The notes under the pieces were generated by a model, which worked only from the letters and a program-made list of their open reading frames with translations, was not told where the DNA came from and made no database searches. A DNA stretch of 64,000 bases from Diphasiastrum complanatum (taxonomy: Eukaryota; Streptophyta; Lycopodiopsida; Lycopodiales; Lycopodiaceae): positions 46,050,338 through 46,114,337 of the forward strand of contig CM055093.1 in the NCBI GenBank assembly GCA_029204225.1, in the 5' to 3' direction. How positions within the stretch are numbered: position 1 is the first letter of the stretch; each line of letters opens with the position of its first letter. Positions 22,690-34,086 of the stretch are shown in pieces. A program made the translations under genes and the position numbers.

Positions 22690-23580
22690 TTAATAGAATC
22701 AATGAAGATCTACCTAAGGAGTTTAATATGGAAGACTTAGAAAGACTTAATTATTGTCTGGGTATAGAGGTTTGGAGATCATGGGATAGTCTCTTTATAT
22801 TACGGGCTAAGTATGCTCATGGTTTGTTAAGAAGTTCAATATGTTGGATTGCAAGGCAATAGCTACACTGTATGACTCAAGTACAAAACTTACTGAGGAT
22901 GAAAATTCAAAGAATGTGGATGAAAAAGTCTACATGCATTTTGTTGGTAGTCTTATTTGTTTGACTACTACACGCTAGATATCTCATATGCGGTTAGTAT
23001 GGTGAGTGAATTCATATCAAAGCCAAAGGTCACACATTGGAACGCGTTAAAGAGGATTTTGTGATATAACAAGGGGACAACCAGATTCGGTATCTGCTAT
23101 GGTAATAATGCTAATATAAAACTTGAAGGTTTTGTGGATGCTATGATGCTGAGGACAGGAGATCTACTACAGGTTTCACATTCAATCTTGGTGCAGGAGC
23201 CATTTCATGGAGCAACAAGAAGCAACCAACAATTGCTTTATCTTCTACTGAAGCTGACTACTGGGCTATGACATCTCCAACATGTCAGGCGATATGGTAA
23301 CGACGACTACTTGAAGATCTGCAGATACATCAAGAAGGACCGACGACACTTCAATATGGCAATCAGAGTTGCATTCAACTTGCGAAGAATCCAGTATTTC
23401 ATAGCAAGACGAAGTTCAACAACATTTTTATGCAAGAGAGATACAAAGCAGCGATGTGGAGCTTATTTATTGTGACACCAATAATCGAGTGCCAGATATT
23501 TTCACAAAAGGACTCGGTCAAGAGAAAATCGAGAAGTTTAGAAATCTTGGGTGTCATTGATAATCAATTACACATTAAGG
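22690..23580 (+). pseudogene. Copia RT C-terminus and RNase H
   Basis: Fragments in shifting frames: DISYAVSMVSEFISKPKVTH (about 22977-23036), a [10 protein letters not shown] segment, then [20 protein letters not shown] with [13 protein letters not shown] (about 23174-23270), the copia RNase H signature, and NPVFHSKTKFN (about 23390). Several stops and frameshifts are present. Confidence 0.85.
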
Positions 23581-23640
23581 GGGAGTGTTAATTGGTTCAA
23601 TTCATTATTGTTTAGGAATTTATGGGCCAGCCTGCGAGAT

Positions 23641-24153
<513 letters not shown>

Positions 24154-24446
24154 AAGCTTTATTAATGTCTTTTCCATGCCAAAAGGCATATAAGACTAAT
24201 GAGGTACATGTCAAGTGTGTAGTAACCATGGGAGCGCATAGAACATCTCCAAAACTGAAATAAAGAAAACAGCTAGTATCAACTAAATAAACACGTAATC
24301 ATCTGCAATCAAGATGTCAAGTCTGTGCTGGTGCTGTAGAAAGATGTAATGCGAGCCGCAATATGAGAAAGCACTGGAGCCCGCTGGTGTCGTCTATGAG
24401 CATGAGCGTGCTGCGTGTGTAATATGTCTCTGTATATGAGGTATGG

Positions 24447-25470
24447 CTATCCTGGCAGTATGGGTAGTACATCGTCTCTGATCTCTGTGGGCATGTAAGC
24501 GACCAAGATGTCCCCTAGCCTGCAACCGGTACCACCACACTGTGTAATGACTCGCTCCAACTCATCAATGCACAAGCCAAAGAGGACCGGTGAGAGGGAG
24601 CAACCCTGCTTCACCCCAATAGTGCTCCAAATATGATCAGATATGCCACTGCTCTGCCGGAAACATCCTAGGACGCGCTCATAAAGTGCCATCACAGCAA
24701 GAATGATGTCGGTGGAGAAGCCAAGGTCTCGGAGTCTTTGAATGAGCAATGAGCGAGGAACGGAATCAAAGGCTTTCCTGAAGTCCACAAAACAACAGTA
24801 AACCCTCTCTTTCCTGTGCTTAGCCTCCTCAATCAAGGCCCGTAATGTGAAGATGTGATCTGTAGTAGAGTAATGGGCCCGAAAACCTGCCTGACCCATA
24901 ACATGTAGTCTCCTAGTCTCCGCCTCTGAACTCACAACAGACTGAAGTATAGTACCATATAGCTTTGCCAAGACATGCCCAATCATGATAGTTTGGTAAC
25001 TACTCGGAACCATGGGGTCACCATTCTTATGGATGGGGTGGATAATGTTAGTGCACCAGGACGATGGGAAACCAGAAACAACTGCTGAATTAAGAAGAGT
25101 GGCTATGGTGGGAGCGAGTAAGTCAGACGCATGGGTAAGGAGTTCAGACTCGAGGTCTTCAATATCTCTGGCTTTGTGGGACTTCATCTTCTTAATGGTT
25201 GCAAGGACCATATCAGATGTGAAGAAGGAGAACTCAGATGGTCGTGGAGATATAAAGATAGGTGAGTCGGTGGGAATGGTATACAAGCTAGTGGCATAAG
25301 CAGTCCAAATGCGGAGGTCTTCCAAGAGAGGTGGTGGAGAGCGGGGAATGAACTCACGCCAAAAAGCGCCCATAGAAGAACTGAAAAGAAGGTCAACCAG
25401 ACGTTTCCCTTCAGAATTATCATAGGCACGCTTTTTACGACGGAGAACACGACGGTAAGAGCGACGGGAC
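24447..25470 (-). pseudogene. LINE copy A reverse transcriptase, YVDD lost
   Basis: Minus strand: DMVLATIKKMKSHKARDIED (linker), HPIHKNGDPMVPSSYQTIM (motif 1-2 region), MGQAGFRAHYSTTDHIFTLR (motif 2), VYCCFVDFRKAFDSVPRSLL (motif A with the first catalytic Asp), GVKQGCSLSPVLFGLCIDEL (motif B). After GDILVAYM the sequence departs from copy C, which there has LLYVDDVVLVS; the catalytic pair and everything after it are missing. A frame change near 25373 separates it from the endonuclease part. Confidence 0.9.
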
Positions 25471-25472
25471 GA

Positions 25473-26625
25473 TCAAAGTAAATGTGGAGCATGGCTACGT
25501 GAATAGGTTACTGACTGATGAAGAGAACGGCACTCAGTATCGTACCATGGAGGGTGCAATGGGCGAGGTTTGCGTCGAGTGTTACTGGGATGGGGTTTGG
25601 TAGGGAAGGTTAGTAAAGCGGCAGTGTGGAGAGAGGTGGTGAGAAAAGCAGCCTGGATGTCGACTGGACTATCATGAGGGAAAGAATGTAAAAACGAAGC
25701 CAAGGAATGCTGGTATAGTGGCATGTAAGTGGGGTCAAATGTGTATCGGGGTGATCGGGCAAGCGTGGGTAATGGAGGTGGGTGAGTGGGGGGAAAGTGA
25801 CCAATATCGAAGGAGAGGAAGGAATGATCAGAAAGGGTGGTGGGGGAGACACGGAAATCATAGATGATGGGTACAGAGGATGGTGACCCCATGAGATAGT
25901 CAACGACACTATGTCCTCCACTGTGGGGATGACATGTATAACTGTCTGAATGTGGCCAGCAGGGTAAGCCATTATAAATGGCTAGCTCATGTGCCTCTCC
26001 AAACTGTAGTAAGTACTCACCATATGGAGTTGTAGGTCCCAAACTGTCCGCGGAAATCCTGGTAACTCCCAGCATATCACCGTCAAGGGCACGAACACGA
26101 AGCTGATCTGTGGTGTCAAAAAACTCTATCTGTCGTGAAGATGTTCGGGCATTAAAATCCCCAGTGAGGAGAATATGCCCCCTCTTTGAGAATCTGATAA
26201 TATCTGGTGAGAGGTCCTGATACGGAGATCCAATACCCTCCGCAAAAGACGAAGACTCTAGTGGAAAGTAACATGTTGCCATAAAAAGATCTCTGTCCAA
26301 ACCAATATCCTGACCCACAATGCGAGTCCATATATAGCGGGCCTGATCATCATGTCGGATGAAGTCCAGACTCGAGTGGAGAGACTCTCTGTATAAACAT
26401 GCGACCCCTCCTGAACCCCGGCCACTGGCAGATCTAGTCTCTCGTCGGAATACTGAGTCCCATCTGTATCCAGGAAAAGAAGGAAGTCCACGCTTTGGGC
26501 TCTCGTGTGTCTCCATAAAGAATAATATATCCCGACCAGTAATAAAGTCAACCAGGTCCCCTGCAGAAGAAGATGAATGTATGCTAGCACAGTTCCACAC
26601 TCCAATCCGAAGGTGGTGTGGATGG
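25473..26625 (-). pseudogene. LINE copy A AP endonuclease
   Basis: Minus-strand frame of about 380 residues. Motifs in order: VWNCASI (N-terminus of EEP nucleases), a FMETH segment (metal-binding Glu), GSGGVACLYR, HILLTGDFNAR (GDFN core), HSVVDYLMGS (the DY pair), LSDHSFLSFD (SDH catalytic motif). The frame is in phase with ORF1 and separated from it by a TAG at 26664. No ATG is found at its head; the frame begins after that stop. Confidence 0.9.
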
Positions 26626-26663
26626 GGCCCCGGGGTGCTCCCAACCCCAGGAACCTCAAATCC

Positions 26664-27683
26664 CTAATGAGAAGGTCCTGTGAGAGTGCTATCAAGAAGA
26701 CGCACTCGTCCATCTCTATATGTGACTCTCTTACTTGACTCTCTGGCCTCCTGGAAGACCTTACGTCTCTCCTCCACCTGGATGTACGTAAGGTGACTAA
26801 GGTCATCGTCCATAAAAATAGTGGTGCCGCGGAGCTTAGCTCTGCATCGCAGAGCATCCCTTCTAGTAGCCAATGAGGTGAAGCGGATAACCAAAGTGGC
26901 GGTATCTCTGGAGGTCCTCCATGCTGTGTCCAATCCCTCCGTTCGGTGTCCTAGTGTGGTGTCCAGAAAACGTGTGGCTTCGGCTGTGGTGTCTTGCGTG
27001 TCTGGGATCCCTCTGACTTTGATATTAAGTGCCTTTTGCTCTCTAGATTTCTCTTCCTGGATCGTGGCTGAAATTACCGAGGTAATGGGAGCACTGAGTT
27101 TAGTGCCTTTTTTCAATACCTACGCCCAAGAGAGAGCTTCTTCCTTCTGCTGTTCAATCTTCTGCTCTAGTGCTTTGATCATAGTAGTGGTGGATTCATC
27201 CTGTTTGTCGCCCATTGCTTTTTCCAATTGCAAAATTCTGGCCTGCATGTCATTCTTTTCGGTGATTAGCGTTGTAACGGTCTCCTTAAGCTGGGACAGC
27301 TCCATCTTCATGACCTGGAAGTCATTCCGGAACTGATCTTCTTGGAAAGAAGAGAATAGGTCGGTTGCTTTGGATGGGGTATAAAGGATGGGTGGGGCAG
27401 TAGGGGGTTTAGGAAAATGTAGGATCCCAGCAGGAGGGTTGGCTCGAAGGGGAGTAGGAGCTGGGTCTGTGGAGGGGGAAGAGAAAGAGGAAGGGGAAGA
27501 AGAGGAGGAGGAGGAAGCTGGGACAGAGACGGAGGCTAAGTAATAATATCAGAGTATAGTGAATTTGTAGATGAAATCTCGAATAAATGTTCGTCTGGAT
27601 ACTGCCTGCGTATCAGCAGTATCTGCCACGCAGGCAGCTGCTTGCGTGGCAGATGGGGAACGGGTACGTTTAGGGGGTGCCAT
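26664..27683 (-). pseudogene. LINE copy A ORF1 protein
   Basis: ATG at 27683 gives MAPPKRTRSPSATQAAA, a basic start. A Ser/Pro-rich region, a coiled coil (ELSQLKETVTTLITEKNDMQ, then heptads to about 27120), and a C-terminal domain follow, with ALNIKVRGIPDTQD, TLVIRFTSLATRRDALR, GTTIFMDDDLS and RVTYRDGRVRLLD. That order (coiled coil, RRM-like, C-terminal RNA-binding) is the L1 ORF1p layout. A stop near 27540 and a frame change near 27118 break it. Confidence 0.8.
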
Positions 27684-28280
27684 GGGTCAGGACTCAGATA
27701 GCGAGCAGGTACAGCGGGCAGGGAGAGTGTTGCAACCAATACCGCTGAAACTTTTACACGTGGTACTACACAAACTATAAAAGAATCAAGTTCATGATTC
27801 CTTACATATGCCAGAATATTTGGCTTTTTTGAGTTCTGCTGATTTCCAGCTTAGGGCAGCGACTGACAGGCAGGTGGTATTAGGCAGGTATATCAGGCGG
27901 AAACCAGGCAGGTAGCAGGCAGAATCGGGCGACTTGGGTAAGGGCACAATGCAGGAGAAGAACACGAGCAGGAGGCAAGGCAGATCGGGCAAAGAGTAAT
28001 GGAGAAAAGCATGGACAATGAAACCGGAGGGAGGAGCAAAAATATGGGTATCAAGATCAACGTGAGCAAGTTCAGACAGCAATGGAGGTGGCAGGATTAA
28101 CGTGGGTAGGGCCAAGCAACAGCGGAGAGGCAGCTTTCCAGCGATGGAGCGATGGTGGATCAGTAGTGATGGAGTGGTGATCAGGCAGGGGCGAGGTGGA
28201 ACACCATGGTTGGGGAGCGAGAGAGTTGGAGCACCATCGCAACCTTCAGCGAGAGAGGGATGGATCAGCGTGCCATCTCC

Positions 28281-28284
<4 letters not shown>

Positions 28285-28349
<65 letters not shown>

Positions 28350-28363
28350 AAGAAAGAAAGAAA
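28285..28363. repeat. (GA)n plus (GAAA)n at LINE 3' end
   Basis: GA array followed by GAAA units, then AAAGCTTTATTAATG. The gradient from tail-proximal GAAA to distal GA is explicit here. Confidence 0.95.
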
Positions 28364-28399
28364 GCTTTATTAATGTCTTTTCCATGCCAAAAGGCATAT

Positions 28400-29110
28400 A
28401 ATCTTTTCCATGCCACGGGGGGTGTGGGGGTCGTATCGATGAGGAGCGGGTGCCTCTGCTTTTATGGGGTTTAGATGGAAAAGCAATTGAAGCAGCAGTA
28501 TGAAGAGAAGTGCTAAGAAAGGCAGCTTGAGTCTCGACTGTACTATCGTGAGGGAAGGAATGGAGCAAGGAGCTTAGGAACTCCTGGTAGATTGGTGTAT
28601 AGAGAGAACTGAATGTATACCTGGGTGCCCGTGTAAGCAGGGGGTGTGAGGATGGCTGGGGAGGTGGGAGGCGGCCGAGAGCGAAGGAGAGAAAGGAATG
28701 ATCAGAGAGAGTGGTGGGAGATACATGAAAATCAGAGATGAGAGGTATGGAAGATGGTGATCCCATGAGATAATCCACAACACTATGTCCACCACTGTGA
28801 GGGTGACAAGTATAACTGCCGGATTTTGGCCAACAAGTTAGGCCATTGTAAATGGCTAGCTCATGGGCCTCTCCAAACTGCAATAAATGCTCACCGTAAG
28901 GGGTAGTAGGTCCCAAGCTGTCCTCTGAAATCCTGGTAACTCCCATGTCATCGCTGTCAAGGGCATGAACGCGGAGCTGGTCGGTGATGTCATAAAACTT
29001 TGACTGCCGTGAAGAGGTTCGGGCATTAAAATCCCCAGTGAGGATAATATGCCCCCGCTCTGCGAATCTGATAATATCAGGCGATAAATCAAGGTAGGGT
29101 GAACCTGTGC
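28400..29110 (-). pseudogene. LINE copy B endonuclease C-terminal half
   Basis: Minus strand: GDFNARTSSRQ (about 29045), GVTRISEDSLGPTTPYGEHL, SGGHSVVDYLMGSPSS, TTLSDHSFLSFALG, all close to copy A. The N-terminal metal-binding half is deleted, and the frame continues into the tail and CT array as a Ser-Leu repeat that is not a real protein end. Confidence 0.85.
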
Positions 29111-29664
29111 CCTCAGCAAAGGACCCTCTGTCCTGTGCTCGAGAGTGATAGCTTCAGCCAATGCATCCTGTGTATCTAAAACTCCACGAACTCTAATATT
29201 GTGGGCTTTTTGGTCTCGAGATTTCTCTTCCGAGATGGTGGCTGAGATAATTGAGGAGATGGGAGCGCTGGGTTTGGTGCCCTTTTTCAAAACTGATGCC
29301 CAGGAAAGGTCCTCTTCGTGTTGCTTCTCAATCTTGGTTTCTAGCTCCCGTAGCATGTTGGTGGTGGATTCCGAAGCTGCGGCCTGTTTGATTCCGATGG
29401 ATTGTTCGAGTGAGGCAACCTTGGACTACAATAGCTTCTTCTCGTTGATCAAAGAGTAACCGTTCCTTTCAGCTGTGAAATTTCATGCCGCAAAAACGGG
29501 AAATCTGCCTTGAATTGATCAATCTGCCAAGGTGAAAAAAGTTCAATTGATTTAGAAGGCGTATACGGAATATTGGCTGTAGACTGTGGTGCCAGGAAGG
29601 AGGAAGAGTGAGCAATGATCGGTGTGGGAAAAATAGGGTCAAAAGACGGAAGAGGAGCAGCCAT
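29110..29664 (-). pseudogene. LINE copy B ORF1, truncated
   Basis: ATG at 29664 followed by MAAPLPSFDPIFPTPII and a Ser/Pro-rich start, the coiled coil (ISQLKGTVTL; after a frame break, ELETKIEKQHEEDLSWASVL), then DQKAHNIRVRGVLDTQD. It is cut where the sequence jumps into endonuclease; the RNA-binding C-terminus is missing. Confidence 0.8.
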
Positions 29665-30165
29665 CAGAGAGGGGGGTGGGAGTTGTAGCAGGAGAGGGAG
29701 ATGGGTGAGGTGAAGTGAAGTGGCAGCGAGGGGGGGGGGGGGGCTGGAATGATTATGAGAGGAGGTGAGAGATTAGCGAGGGGGGGTGAGGGATCAGCGG
29801 GGGTGAGGTGAGGGGGCAGCGAGAGGGGGGGTTGGGGTGGCAGCGAGAGGGGGTGAGGAGGGTGGATGAGTGGAGGGGTCAGCGAGGAGGATGGGTGAGG
29901 GGGTGGCAGCTAGGAGATCGGGGAGGTCCGCGAGGGGGAAGGGGAAGGGGTAGCGAGGGGGGAAGGAGAAGGAGCAGCGAGGGGGTTAGGGGAAGGGGCA
30001 GCGAGGGGGGGAGGTGAATGGTGAGCGAGGGAGGTGAGTGAGGAGGTGGCTGGGGACCGTGATGATCTACGAGCAGGGGCGTGAGTAGGAGGGGCCATGG
30101 TGGAGGGCGGACCAGGGCAGGGCAAGGGCAGGGTCTAGGATAGGGCAGCCATCGCTGGAGGAACT
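29665..30165 (-). repeat. LINE copy B 5' region, G-rich monomers
   Basis: Imperfect repeats of GGGGCAGCGAGGGGG and GGGTGAGG, with a 12-base G run near 29732. On the minus strand the element begins ...CAGCGATGGCTGCC just after the CTT-rich tail of copy C. Confidence 0.7.
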
Positions 30166-30384
30166 GGAGAAGAAGAAGAAGAAGAAGAAGAATAAGCAGG
30201 AGGAGGAGGAGGAGGAGGAGAAGAAAGAGAAGAAGAAGGAGAAGAAGAAGAGGAAGGAGGAGAAGAAAGAGAAGGAGGAGGAGGAGGAGGAGAAGAAGAA
30301 GAAGGAGAAGAAGAAGAAGAAGGAGGAGGAGAAGGAGAAGAAGAAAAAGAAGAAGAAGAAGGAGAAGAAGAAGAAGAAGAAAGC
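30166..30384. repeat. (GAA/GGA)n purine tract at LINE 3' end
   Basis: About 215 bases of GAA and GGA triplets joined to AAAGCTTTATTAATG. It is the trinucleotide counterpart of the GA arrays on other tails. Confidence 0.95.
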
Positions 30385-31632
30385 TTTATTAATGTCTTTT
30401 CCATGAAAGGCATATAACTCCTTAAACTCCACCTCACCTAGAGAGCATATTTGGCAAATCCGCTCCTCTCTGGGAATACCATGGAATCTCCCCGTCTCAA
30501 TAGCTATCTGATGAGAAGACACCCTGAGCTGTTCCAGTGTGAATTTGAGGCAAGCCGCAATGTGATAGTCCCGACTCCAAGTAGCGTAGCATGACCGGGG
30601 TCCTAGATGTATCCACCTCCAAGAAATGTGTCTGGTAGAAAGCTGGCTTAACCCCTATCTAGTTATGCCAAGTCTGCTTTAGATACGTGCGATAGAGGAA
30701 TCGAGCTGCCTTGATCTGGATAGATGGAACTGCAAACTCGGCCAAAAGAATCTCATGTGGAACCGAAGGCTTTGCACGGATCAACCGAGCTAGCATAGTG
30801 GTCTATAGTCGTGAGAGACTGGCCTAGTGTGAAGAGGGAAGACCTGCACACCATGCCTCTGCCGCATATAGAACCGTGGGGGTGACAATGGTATCAAAAA
30901 GGCGACACTTATTGCAAGCATCCTGGTTGGACTTCCGGAAACAAAATCTCTCTAGGTGAACAAGGGAGGCATGTCCCTTCCCCAATCGAGTGGTAGCGGC
31001 CTGTCTCATGCCAAAAGTAGGACCTGAGAAAAGGATCCCCAGGTATGTGTAGGGGAAGGGACCACCTCTAGAACCTGTCCACCCAAAGTAAGCTCCTGTC
31101 GCTGCATGAATGCTCGAGAAGTGTTGAAGACCATAACCTTAGTCTTCCCAATGTTCACTCCTAGGCCCCATCTAGTGCAAAACTCATGCAAACAATCCAA
31201 CTGTCGCTGTAGACCCTCTCTGGTAGGTGAGACCAATACCACATCATCAACATAAAGGAGGATAGCGATCAAGATGTCCCCAAGCCTGCAACCAACACCA
31301 CCACACTGTGTAATGACTCTCTCCAACTCTTCAATATACAAGCCAAAGAGGACTGGTGAGAGGGAGCAACCCTGCTTCACCCCAATAGTGCTCCAAATGT
31401 GATCGGATATGCCACTGCTATGTTGGAAACATCCCAGAACACGCTCATAAAGTGCCATCACCGCAAGAACGATGTCAATGGAGAAGCCGAGGTCGCGGAG
31501 TCTCTGGATAAGCAATGAGCGAGGAACTGAATTAAAGGCTTTCCTGAAGTCCACAAAACAACAGTAAACCCTCTCTCTCCTGTGCTTAGCTTCCTCAATC
31601 AAGGCCCGCAATGTGAAGATGTGATTTGTGGT
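30385..31632 (-). mobile_element. LINE copy C (minus), 5'-truncated RT with tail
   Basis: Contains RT from the MRALIEEAKHRRERVYCCFV region to the C-terminal zinc segment, then a deletion joining CSLGEVEF directly to the 3' tail (GKDINKAF reading). Its 5' end abuts the CTTT tail of copy D. The intact YVDD makes it the reference for the RT core here. Confidence 0.9.
30420..31611 (-). pseudogene. LINE copy C reverse transcriptase C-terminal part
   Basis: Minus strand: VYCCFVDFRKAFNSVPRSLL (motif A), GVKQGCSLSPVLFGLYIEEL (motif B), ILLYVDDVVLVSPTREGLQR (motif C, YVDD), GVNIGKTKVMVF (motif D). After a frame change near 31006 come the connection region MRQAATTRLGKGHASLVHLE and YAAEAWCAGLPSSH, then GRFHGIPREERICQICSLGE, the first half of a CX2C...HX4C knuckle. 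The second half is deleted, and a stop follows GLPSSH. Confidence 0.9.
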
Positions 31633-31633
31633 A

Positions 31634-31656
31634 GAAAGAAAGAAAGAAAGAAAGCT
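31634..31656. repeat. (GAAA)n at LINE copy D 3' end
   Basis: Five GAAA units joined to AAAGCTTTAGTAATG, with no GA extension. This may be the least evolved tail state. Confidence 0.9.
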
Positions 31657-31850
31657 TTAGTAATGTCTTTTCCATGCCAAAAGGCATATAAGACTGAAGA
31701 GGTAGTACAACAGAGTAAATCGAACTCGGACGGGACAGTGCCGTCAACAGAAAACTAGACTAAAATTAAAACGTAAAACATAAATCGATATGTAAAGAAA
31801 ACTCATCTCTCACGCAGAAGAGGAAATAAATGGCCGTAGCTCAAAACATC

Positions 31851-32773
31851 TCACGTAGGAGAGGGAGAAGAATCTGAAACCAAGACCGGGCGTCCGTCTC
31901 GAAAGAGAGTCCGGAAACCATTGGCCTTAGCATCTGCGATGATTTTCTTTCTCTCAGTCCATTGAATGAGCGTCAAGTCTTCATCCATAAAAATAGTAGA
32001 CCCCTTCAGGCAGCCTCTTTTACGCAAAACCTTTTGACGAAGCAAAGCATCCTTGAATCGCAGAAACACTGTGGTGGGTTGGAGCTTACCCACCCAAGCA
32101 GCAGATATGACATCCTCTTTGAGACCAAAGGTGGAATGTATAAAAGCATTTGCCTCAGCCACAAGGTCCTTACCCGCAAAAGAAGCTCCCCTAACCCTGA
32201 CATTGAGGGCTTTGAGATCTCGTTTTTGATGTTCTTGAATAGATTCAGAAATAACCTGCTTAGAACCCTTGAGCACGTCGGCCCAAGAACTCTTCGATTG
32301 CTCAAGTTGCTGCTCCAAGGAGTGAACCCGTTCTTGCAGCTGCTTTGACTTGTCTTCTGAATCTGCATTGCCGCTTCCTTCTTCTTTCCCTTCATCGGAT
32401 TCCAGTTCATTCTTAAGGTAAGTAACATCAACCTCAAGAATGCCACCTAAGACCGTGTTCTCCAAAGTGGAGATTTGGAATGCTTGTTTCTTGATGATCG
32501 CAAGCAAGGATGCATTATCCTCATGAAGAGAATCAATGATACGGGGGAAACCAGACAAAAATTCAGCTGAAAGAGATGGAGACGATGGGGGGGATGAAGA
32601 TGAAGGGGTGAAAGAGGGAGAGGAGGAAGAAAGAGTAGAGGGGGTAGTGGCAGTAGGATAAGAGGTGGAGCTTGCGAGAGTGGAGGGTAGGGGCGAGGGA
32701 GAGGAAGTAGGACAAAGGGAGAAGGGGGAGGGGTTTTCTTCCCCTTCGGATTCACAGATTGCCAATCAGCCAT
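31851..32773 (-). pseudogene. LINE copy D ORF1, nearly intact
   Basis: About 300 residues: ATG at 32773 (MADWQSVNPKGKKTPPP), a Pro/Ser-rich segment, heptads with ASLLAIIKKQAFQISTLENT and LQERVHSLEQQLEQSKSSWA, then DLKALNVRVRG, TTVFLRFKDALLRQK, GSTIFMDEDLTLIQWTERKK and FRTLFRDGRPVLVS. The ATG lies in a different frame from the long downstream frame (32765-31851), so one indel lies in the Pro/Ser segment. Everything after it is open to the stop at 31851. Confidence 0.75.
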
Positions 32774-33227
32774 AGTACCACAACTAGATACAGGATTAAT
32801 GAGGGAAAAGGGTTAGCGGAAAGGCAAAAGGAAGGGCAGGGATAGGGACAGGTAGCGAGGGGGCAGCAGGAGCGGGTTAGGAGGCAAAAGGGAGGGCAGG
32901 GATAGGGATAGGCAGAGGTAGCGAGTAGATGGGCGGATATCGAGGGAGACAGGTAGCGATGGCAGGAGGGAGGGAGAGGGAGATGGGCAGGCAGCGGGAC
33001 AGGTAGCGATGGCAGGAGGGGGCAGATAGCGATGGCAGATGGGAGGGACAGGTATGGCAGGTCAGGTAGCGATGGGAGGGTAGCTATGGCAGGGTAGCGA
33101 TGGAGGGCCAGCGGCAGTAGAGCAGCGAGCAGAAGCAGCAAGGCATCAGCAGCAGGGCGCCATCGCTGCAGGGAGCCATCGCAGGAGGGAGGAGGGAGGA
33201 GGGAGGAGAAGGCGCGCTGCTGCCATC

Positions 33228-33230
<3 letters not shown>
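32774..33230 (-). repeat. LINE copy D 5' region, AGCGATGGCAGG monomers
   Basis: Repeats of GACAGGTAGCGATGGCAGGAGGG and GGGAGGGCAGGGATAGGGA. On the minus strand it begins CGCGATGGCAGCAG directly after the CT array. Confidence 0.75.

Positions 33231-33288
<58 letters not shown>
33229..33288. repeat. (GA)n microsatellite
   Basis: GA array at the 5' side of LINE copy D and only about 120 bases before EMC10 exon 2. Confidence 0.95.
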
Positions 33289-33289
<1 letters not shown>

Positions 33290-33406
33290 CATGTTTGCAA
33301 TTCTTGTTTGTTGTTTTTTAAGGAGCTAGTATATTCGAAGTGAGATTATTCTTTGAACACATCTTTCTTAAACATGGTTTGATCTTGACTATGACTTATG
33401 TTGCAG

Positions 33407-33469
33407 GCCCTTGTGAAGCTTAGACTTTCAAGAAAGCCTTTGACTGACAATGAGAAGAGCGCCTTTGAG
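33407..33469 (+). CDS. EMC10: EMC10 exon 2
   Basis: A 63 bp exon between TATGTTGCAG and GAG/GTATGTAC, phase 0 at both ends. It encodes ALVKLRLSRKPLTDNEKSAF plus a final Glu, which continues exon 1 (FSARLK...GGQ) as in plant EMC10, where GGQ is followed by TLTKLRFxRNxLxxxEKxAF. The phase, the splice sites and the family alignment all agree, which ties it to exon 1 14.5 kb upstream. Confidence 0.9.
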
Positions 33470-33993
33470 GTATGTACTTCCATTTGTTTTATCCTTCAAC
33501 CATCGCTCTCATGACCAAATCCAATCTCTTTCAACAAAGATCACATAGATGCATGCATGGGAGAGGGATGCCAACCTTTATGTTTTAATGTTTGGTGGCG
33601 TGCAATTGGTTCTCTTGTTGCGCAGATGTTAGTATGTTTGCTGTATTTTTAGCATGGAACTTTTTGTACTTTTGTTTTGGATCAAGATAATCTTCCTTTA
33701 AGTGCTATTTTGCAACACTTCTGGTGCATACTGCAAATGTGAAAGAGTTGCAAGGGTGTGTTAGGTATTACATGAGTAACATTTGATCAAGATCTACTAA
33801 AAACAAATTGCAGATTTATGAAGAACGTATCCAACAAGAAGAGCTTCACCTTTGTACTCAAATATGTAGTTAATAAGGAAAGTGCAATAAAAAACTAATA
33901 ATTTATAACTTTTCTTTTTCGTTTTTTTTGTTGTTGTGATGTTGCTTTGTATTTCCCTTTTGATTATAGAACTCTTATCCTTTATTCTTGCAG
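33470..33993 (+). other. EMC10 intron 2
   Basis: 524 bp from GTATGT to TTCTTGCAG, T-rich and free of transposon sequence. It is a normal-sized plant intron beside a giant one. Confidence 0.85.
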
Positions 33994-34086
33994 GAACTAG
34001 TTAAAGAAGACGGATTCTACACTATTCGTGTGCCAGCAAATGTCCTTAACCCAGGAAAGACCTTTGTTGTGTCATCTACAAAAGCA
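33994..34086 (+). CDS. EMC10: EMC10 exon 3
   Basis: A 93 bp exon between TTCTTGCAG and GCA/GTAAGT, phase 0. It encodes ELVKEDGFYTIRVPANVLNP followed by GKTFVVSSTKA, matching the plant EMC10 segment EEDGFYxIRxPSNVL...YVVSSxKARC. The next family residues (an RC pair, then the DEH... lumenal part and the C-terminal membrane segment) should be in exon 4, which I did not find in the remaining 30 kb. The donor is good, so either a second giant intron runs off the window or the gene is broken here. Confidence 0.9.

Larger units (their letters stand above)
21467..23640 (+). mobile_element. Copia LTR retrotransposon remnant
   Basis: A 5' LTR-like block, a tRNA-iMet-like primer site, a repeat-bearing leader, a gag start and then only the C-terminal RT/RNase H end of pol survive. 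Protease, integrase and most of RT are deleted. It ends in AAGGGGGAG (about 23577-23585), a good polypurine tract, followed by TGTTAATTGG, the start of a 3' LTR. That start does not match the 5' LTR-like block closely, so the two ends may be from different relatives. Confidence 0.75.
28345..30165 (-). mobile_element. LINE copy B (minus): ORF1-EN chimera with tail, no RT
   Basis: Minus order: a 5' region of GGGGCAGCGAG-type monomers (30165-29665), ORF1 start (ATG 29664, MAAPLPSFDPIF), coiled coil, a deletion from ORF1 (DALAEAIT...EHRTEG) straight into endonuclease, the GDFNAR-to-SDHSFLSF half of the endonuclease, then a second deletion joining PPHPPWHGK directly to the 3' tail. The whole RT is gone, but both element ends remain. 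Confidence 0.85.
31634..33230 (-). mobile_element. LINE copy D (minus): ORF1-only derivative with full ends
   Basis: A short LINE derivative carrying only ORF1. Minus order: GA array (33229-33288), 5' region of GGTAGCGATGGCAGG-type repeats (33230-32774), ORF1 (32773-31851), about 150 bp of 3' UTR, and the shared tail followed by (CTTT)n. No endonuclease or RT sequence is present, and nothing suggests that the ORF1-to-UTR join was a recent deletion. It compares with mammalian HAL1 elements. Confidence 0.85.

Noticed and set aside
30135-30522. Ser/Phe-rich frames of 100-150 codons on the minus strand
   Set aside because: Translation of the GAA/GGA tract plus the LINE tail, not a protein.
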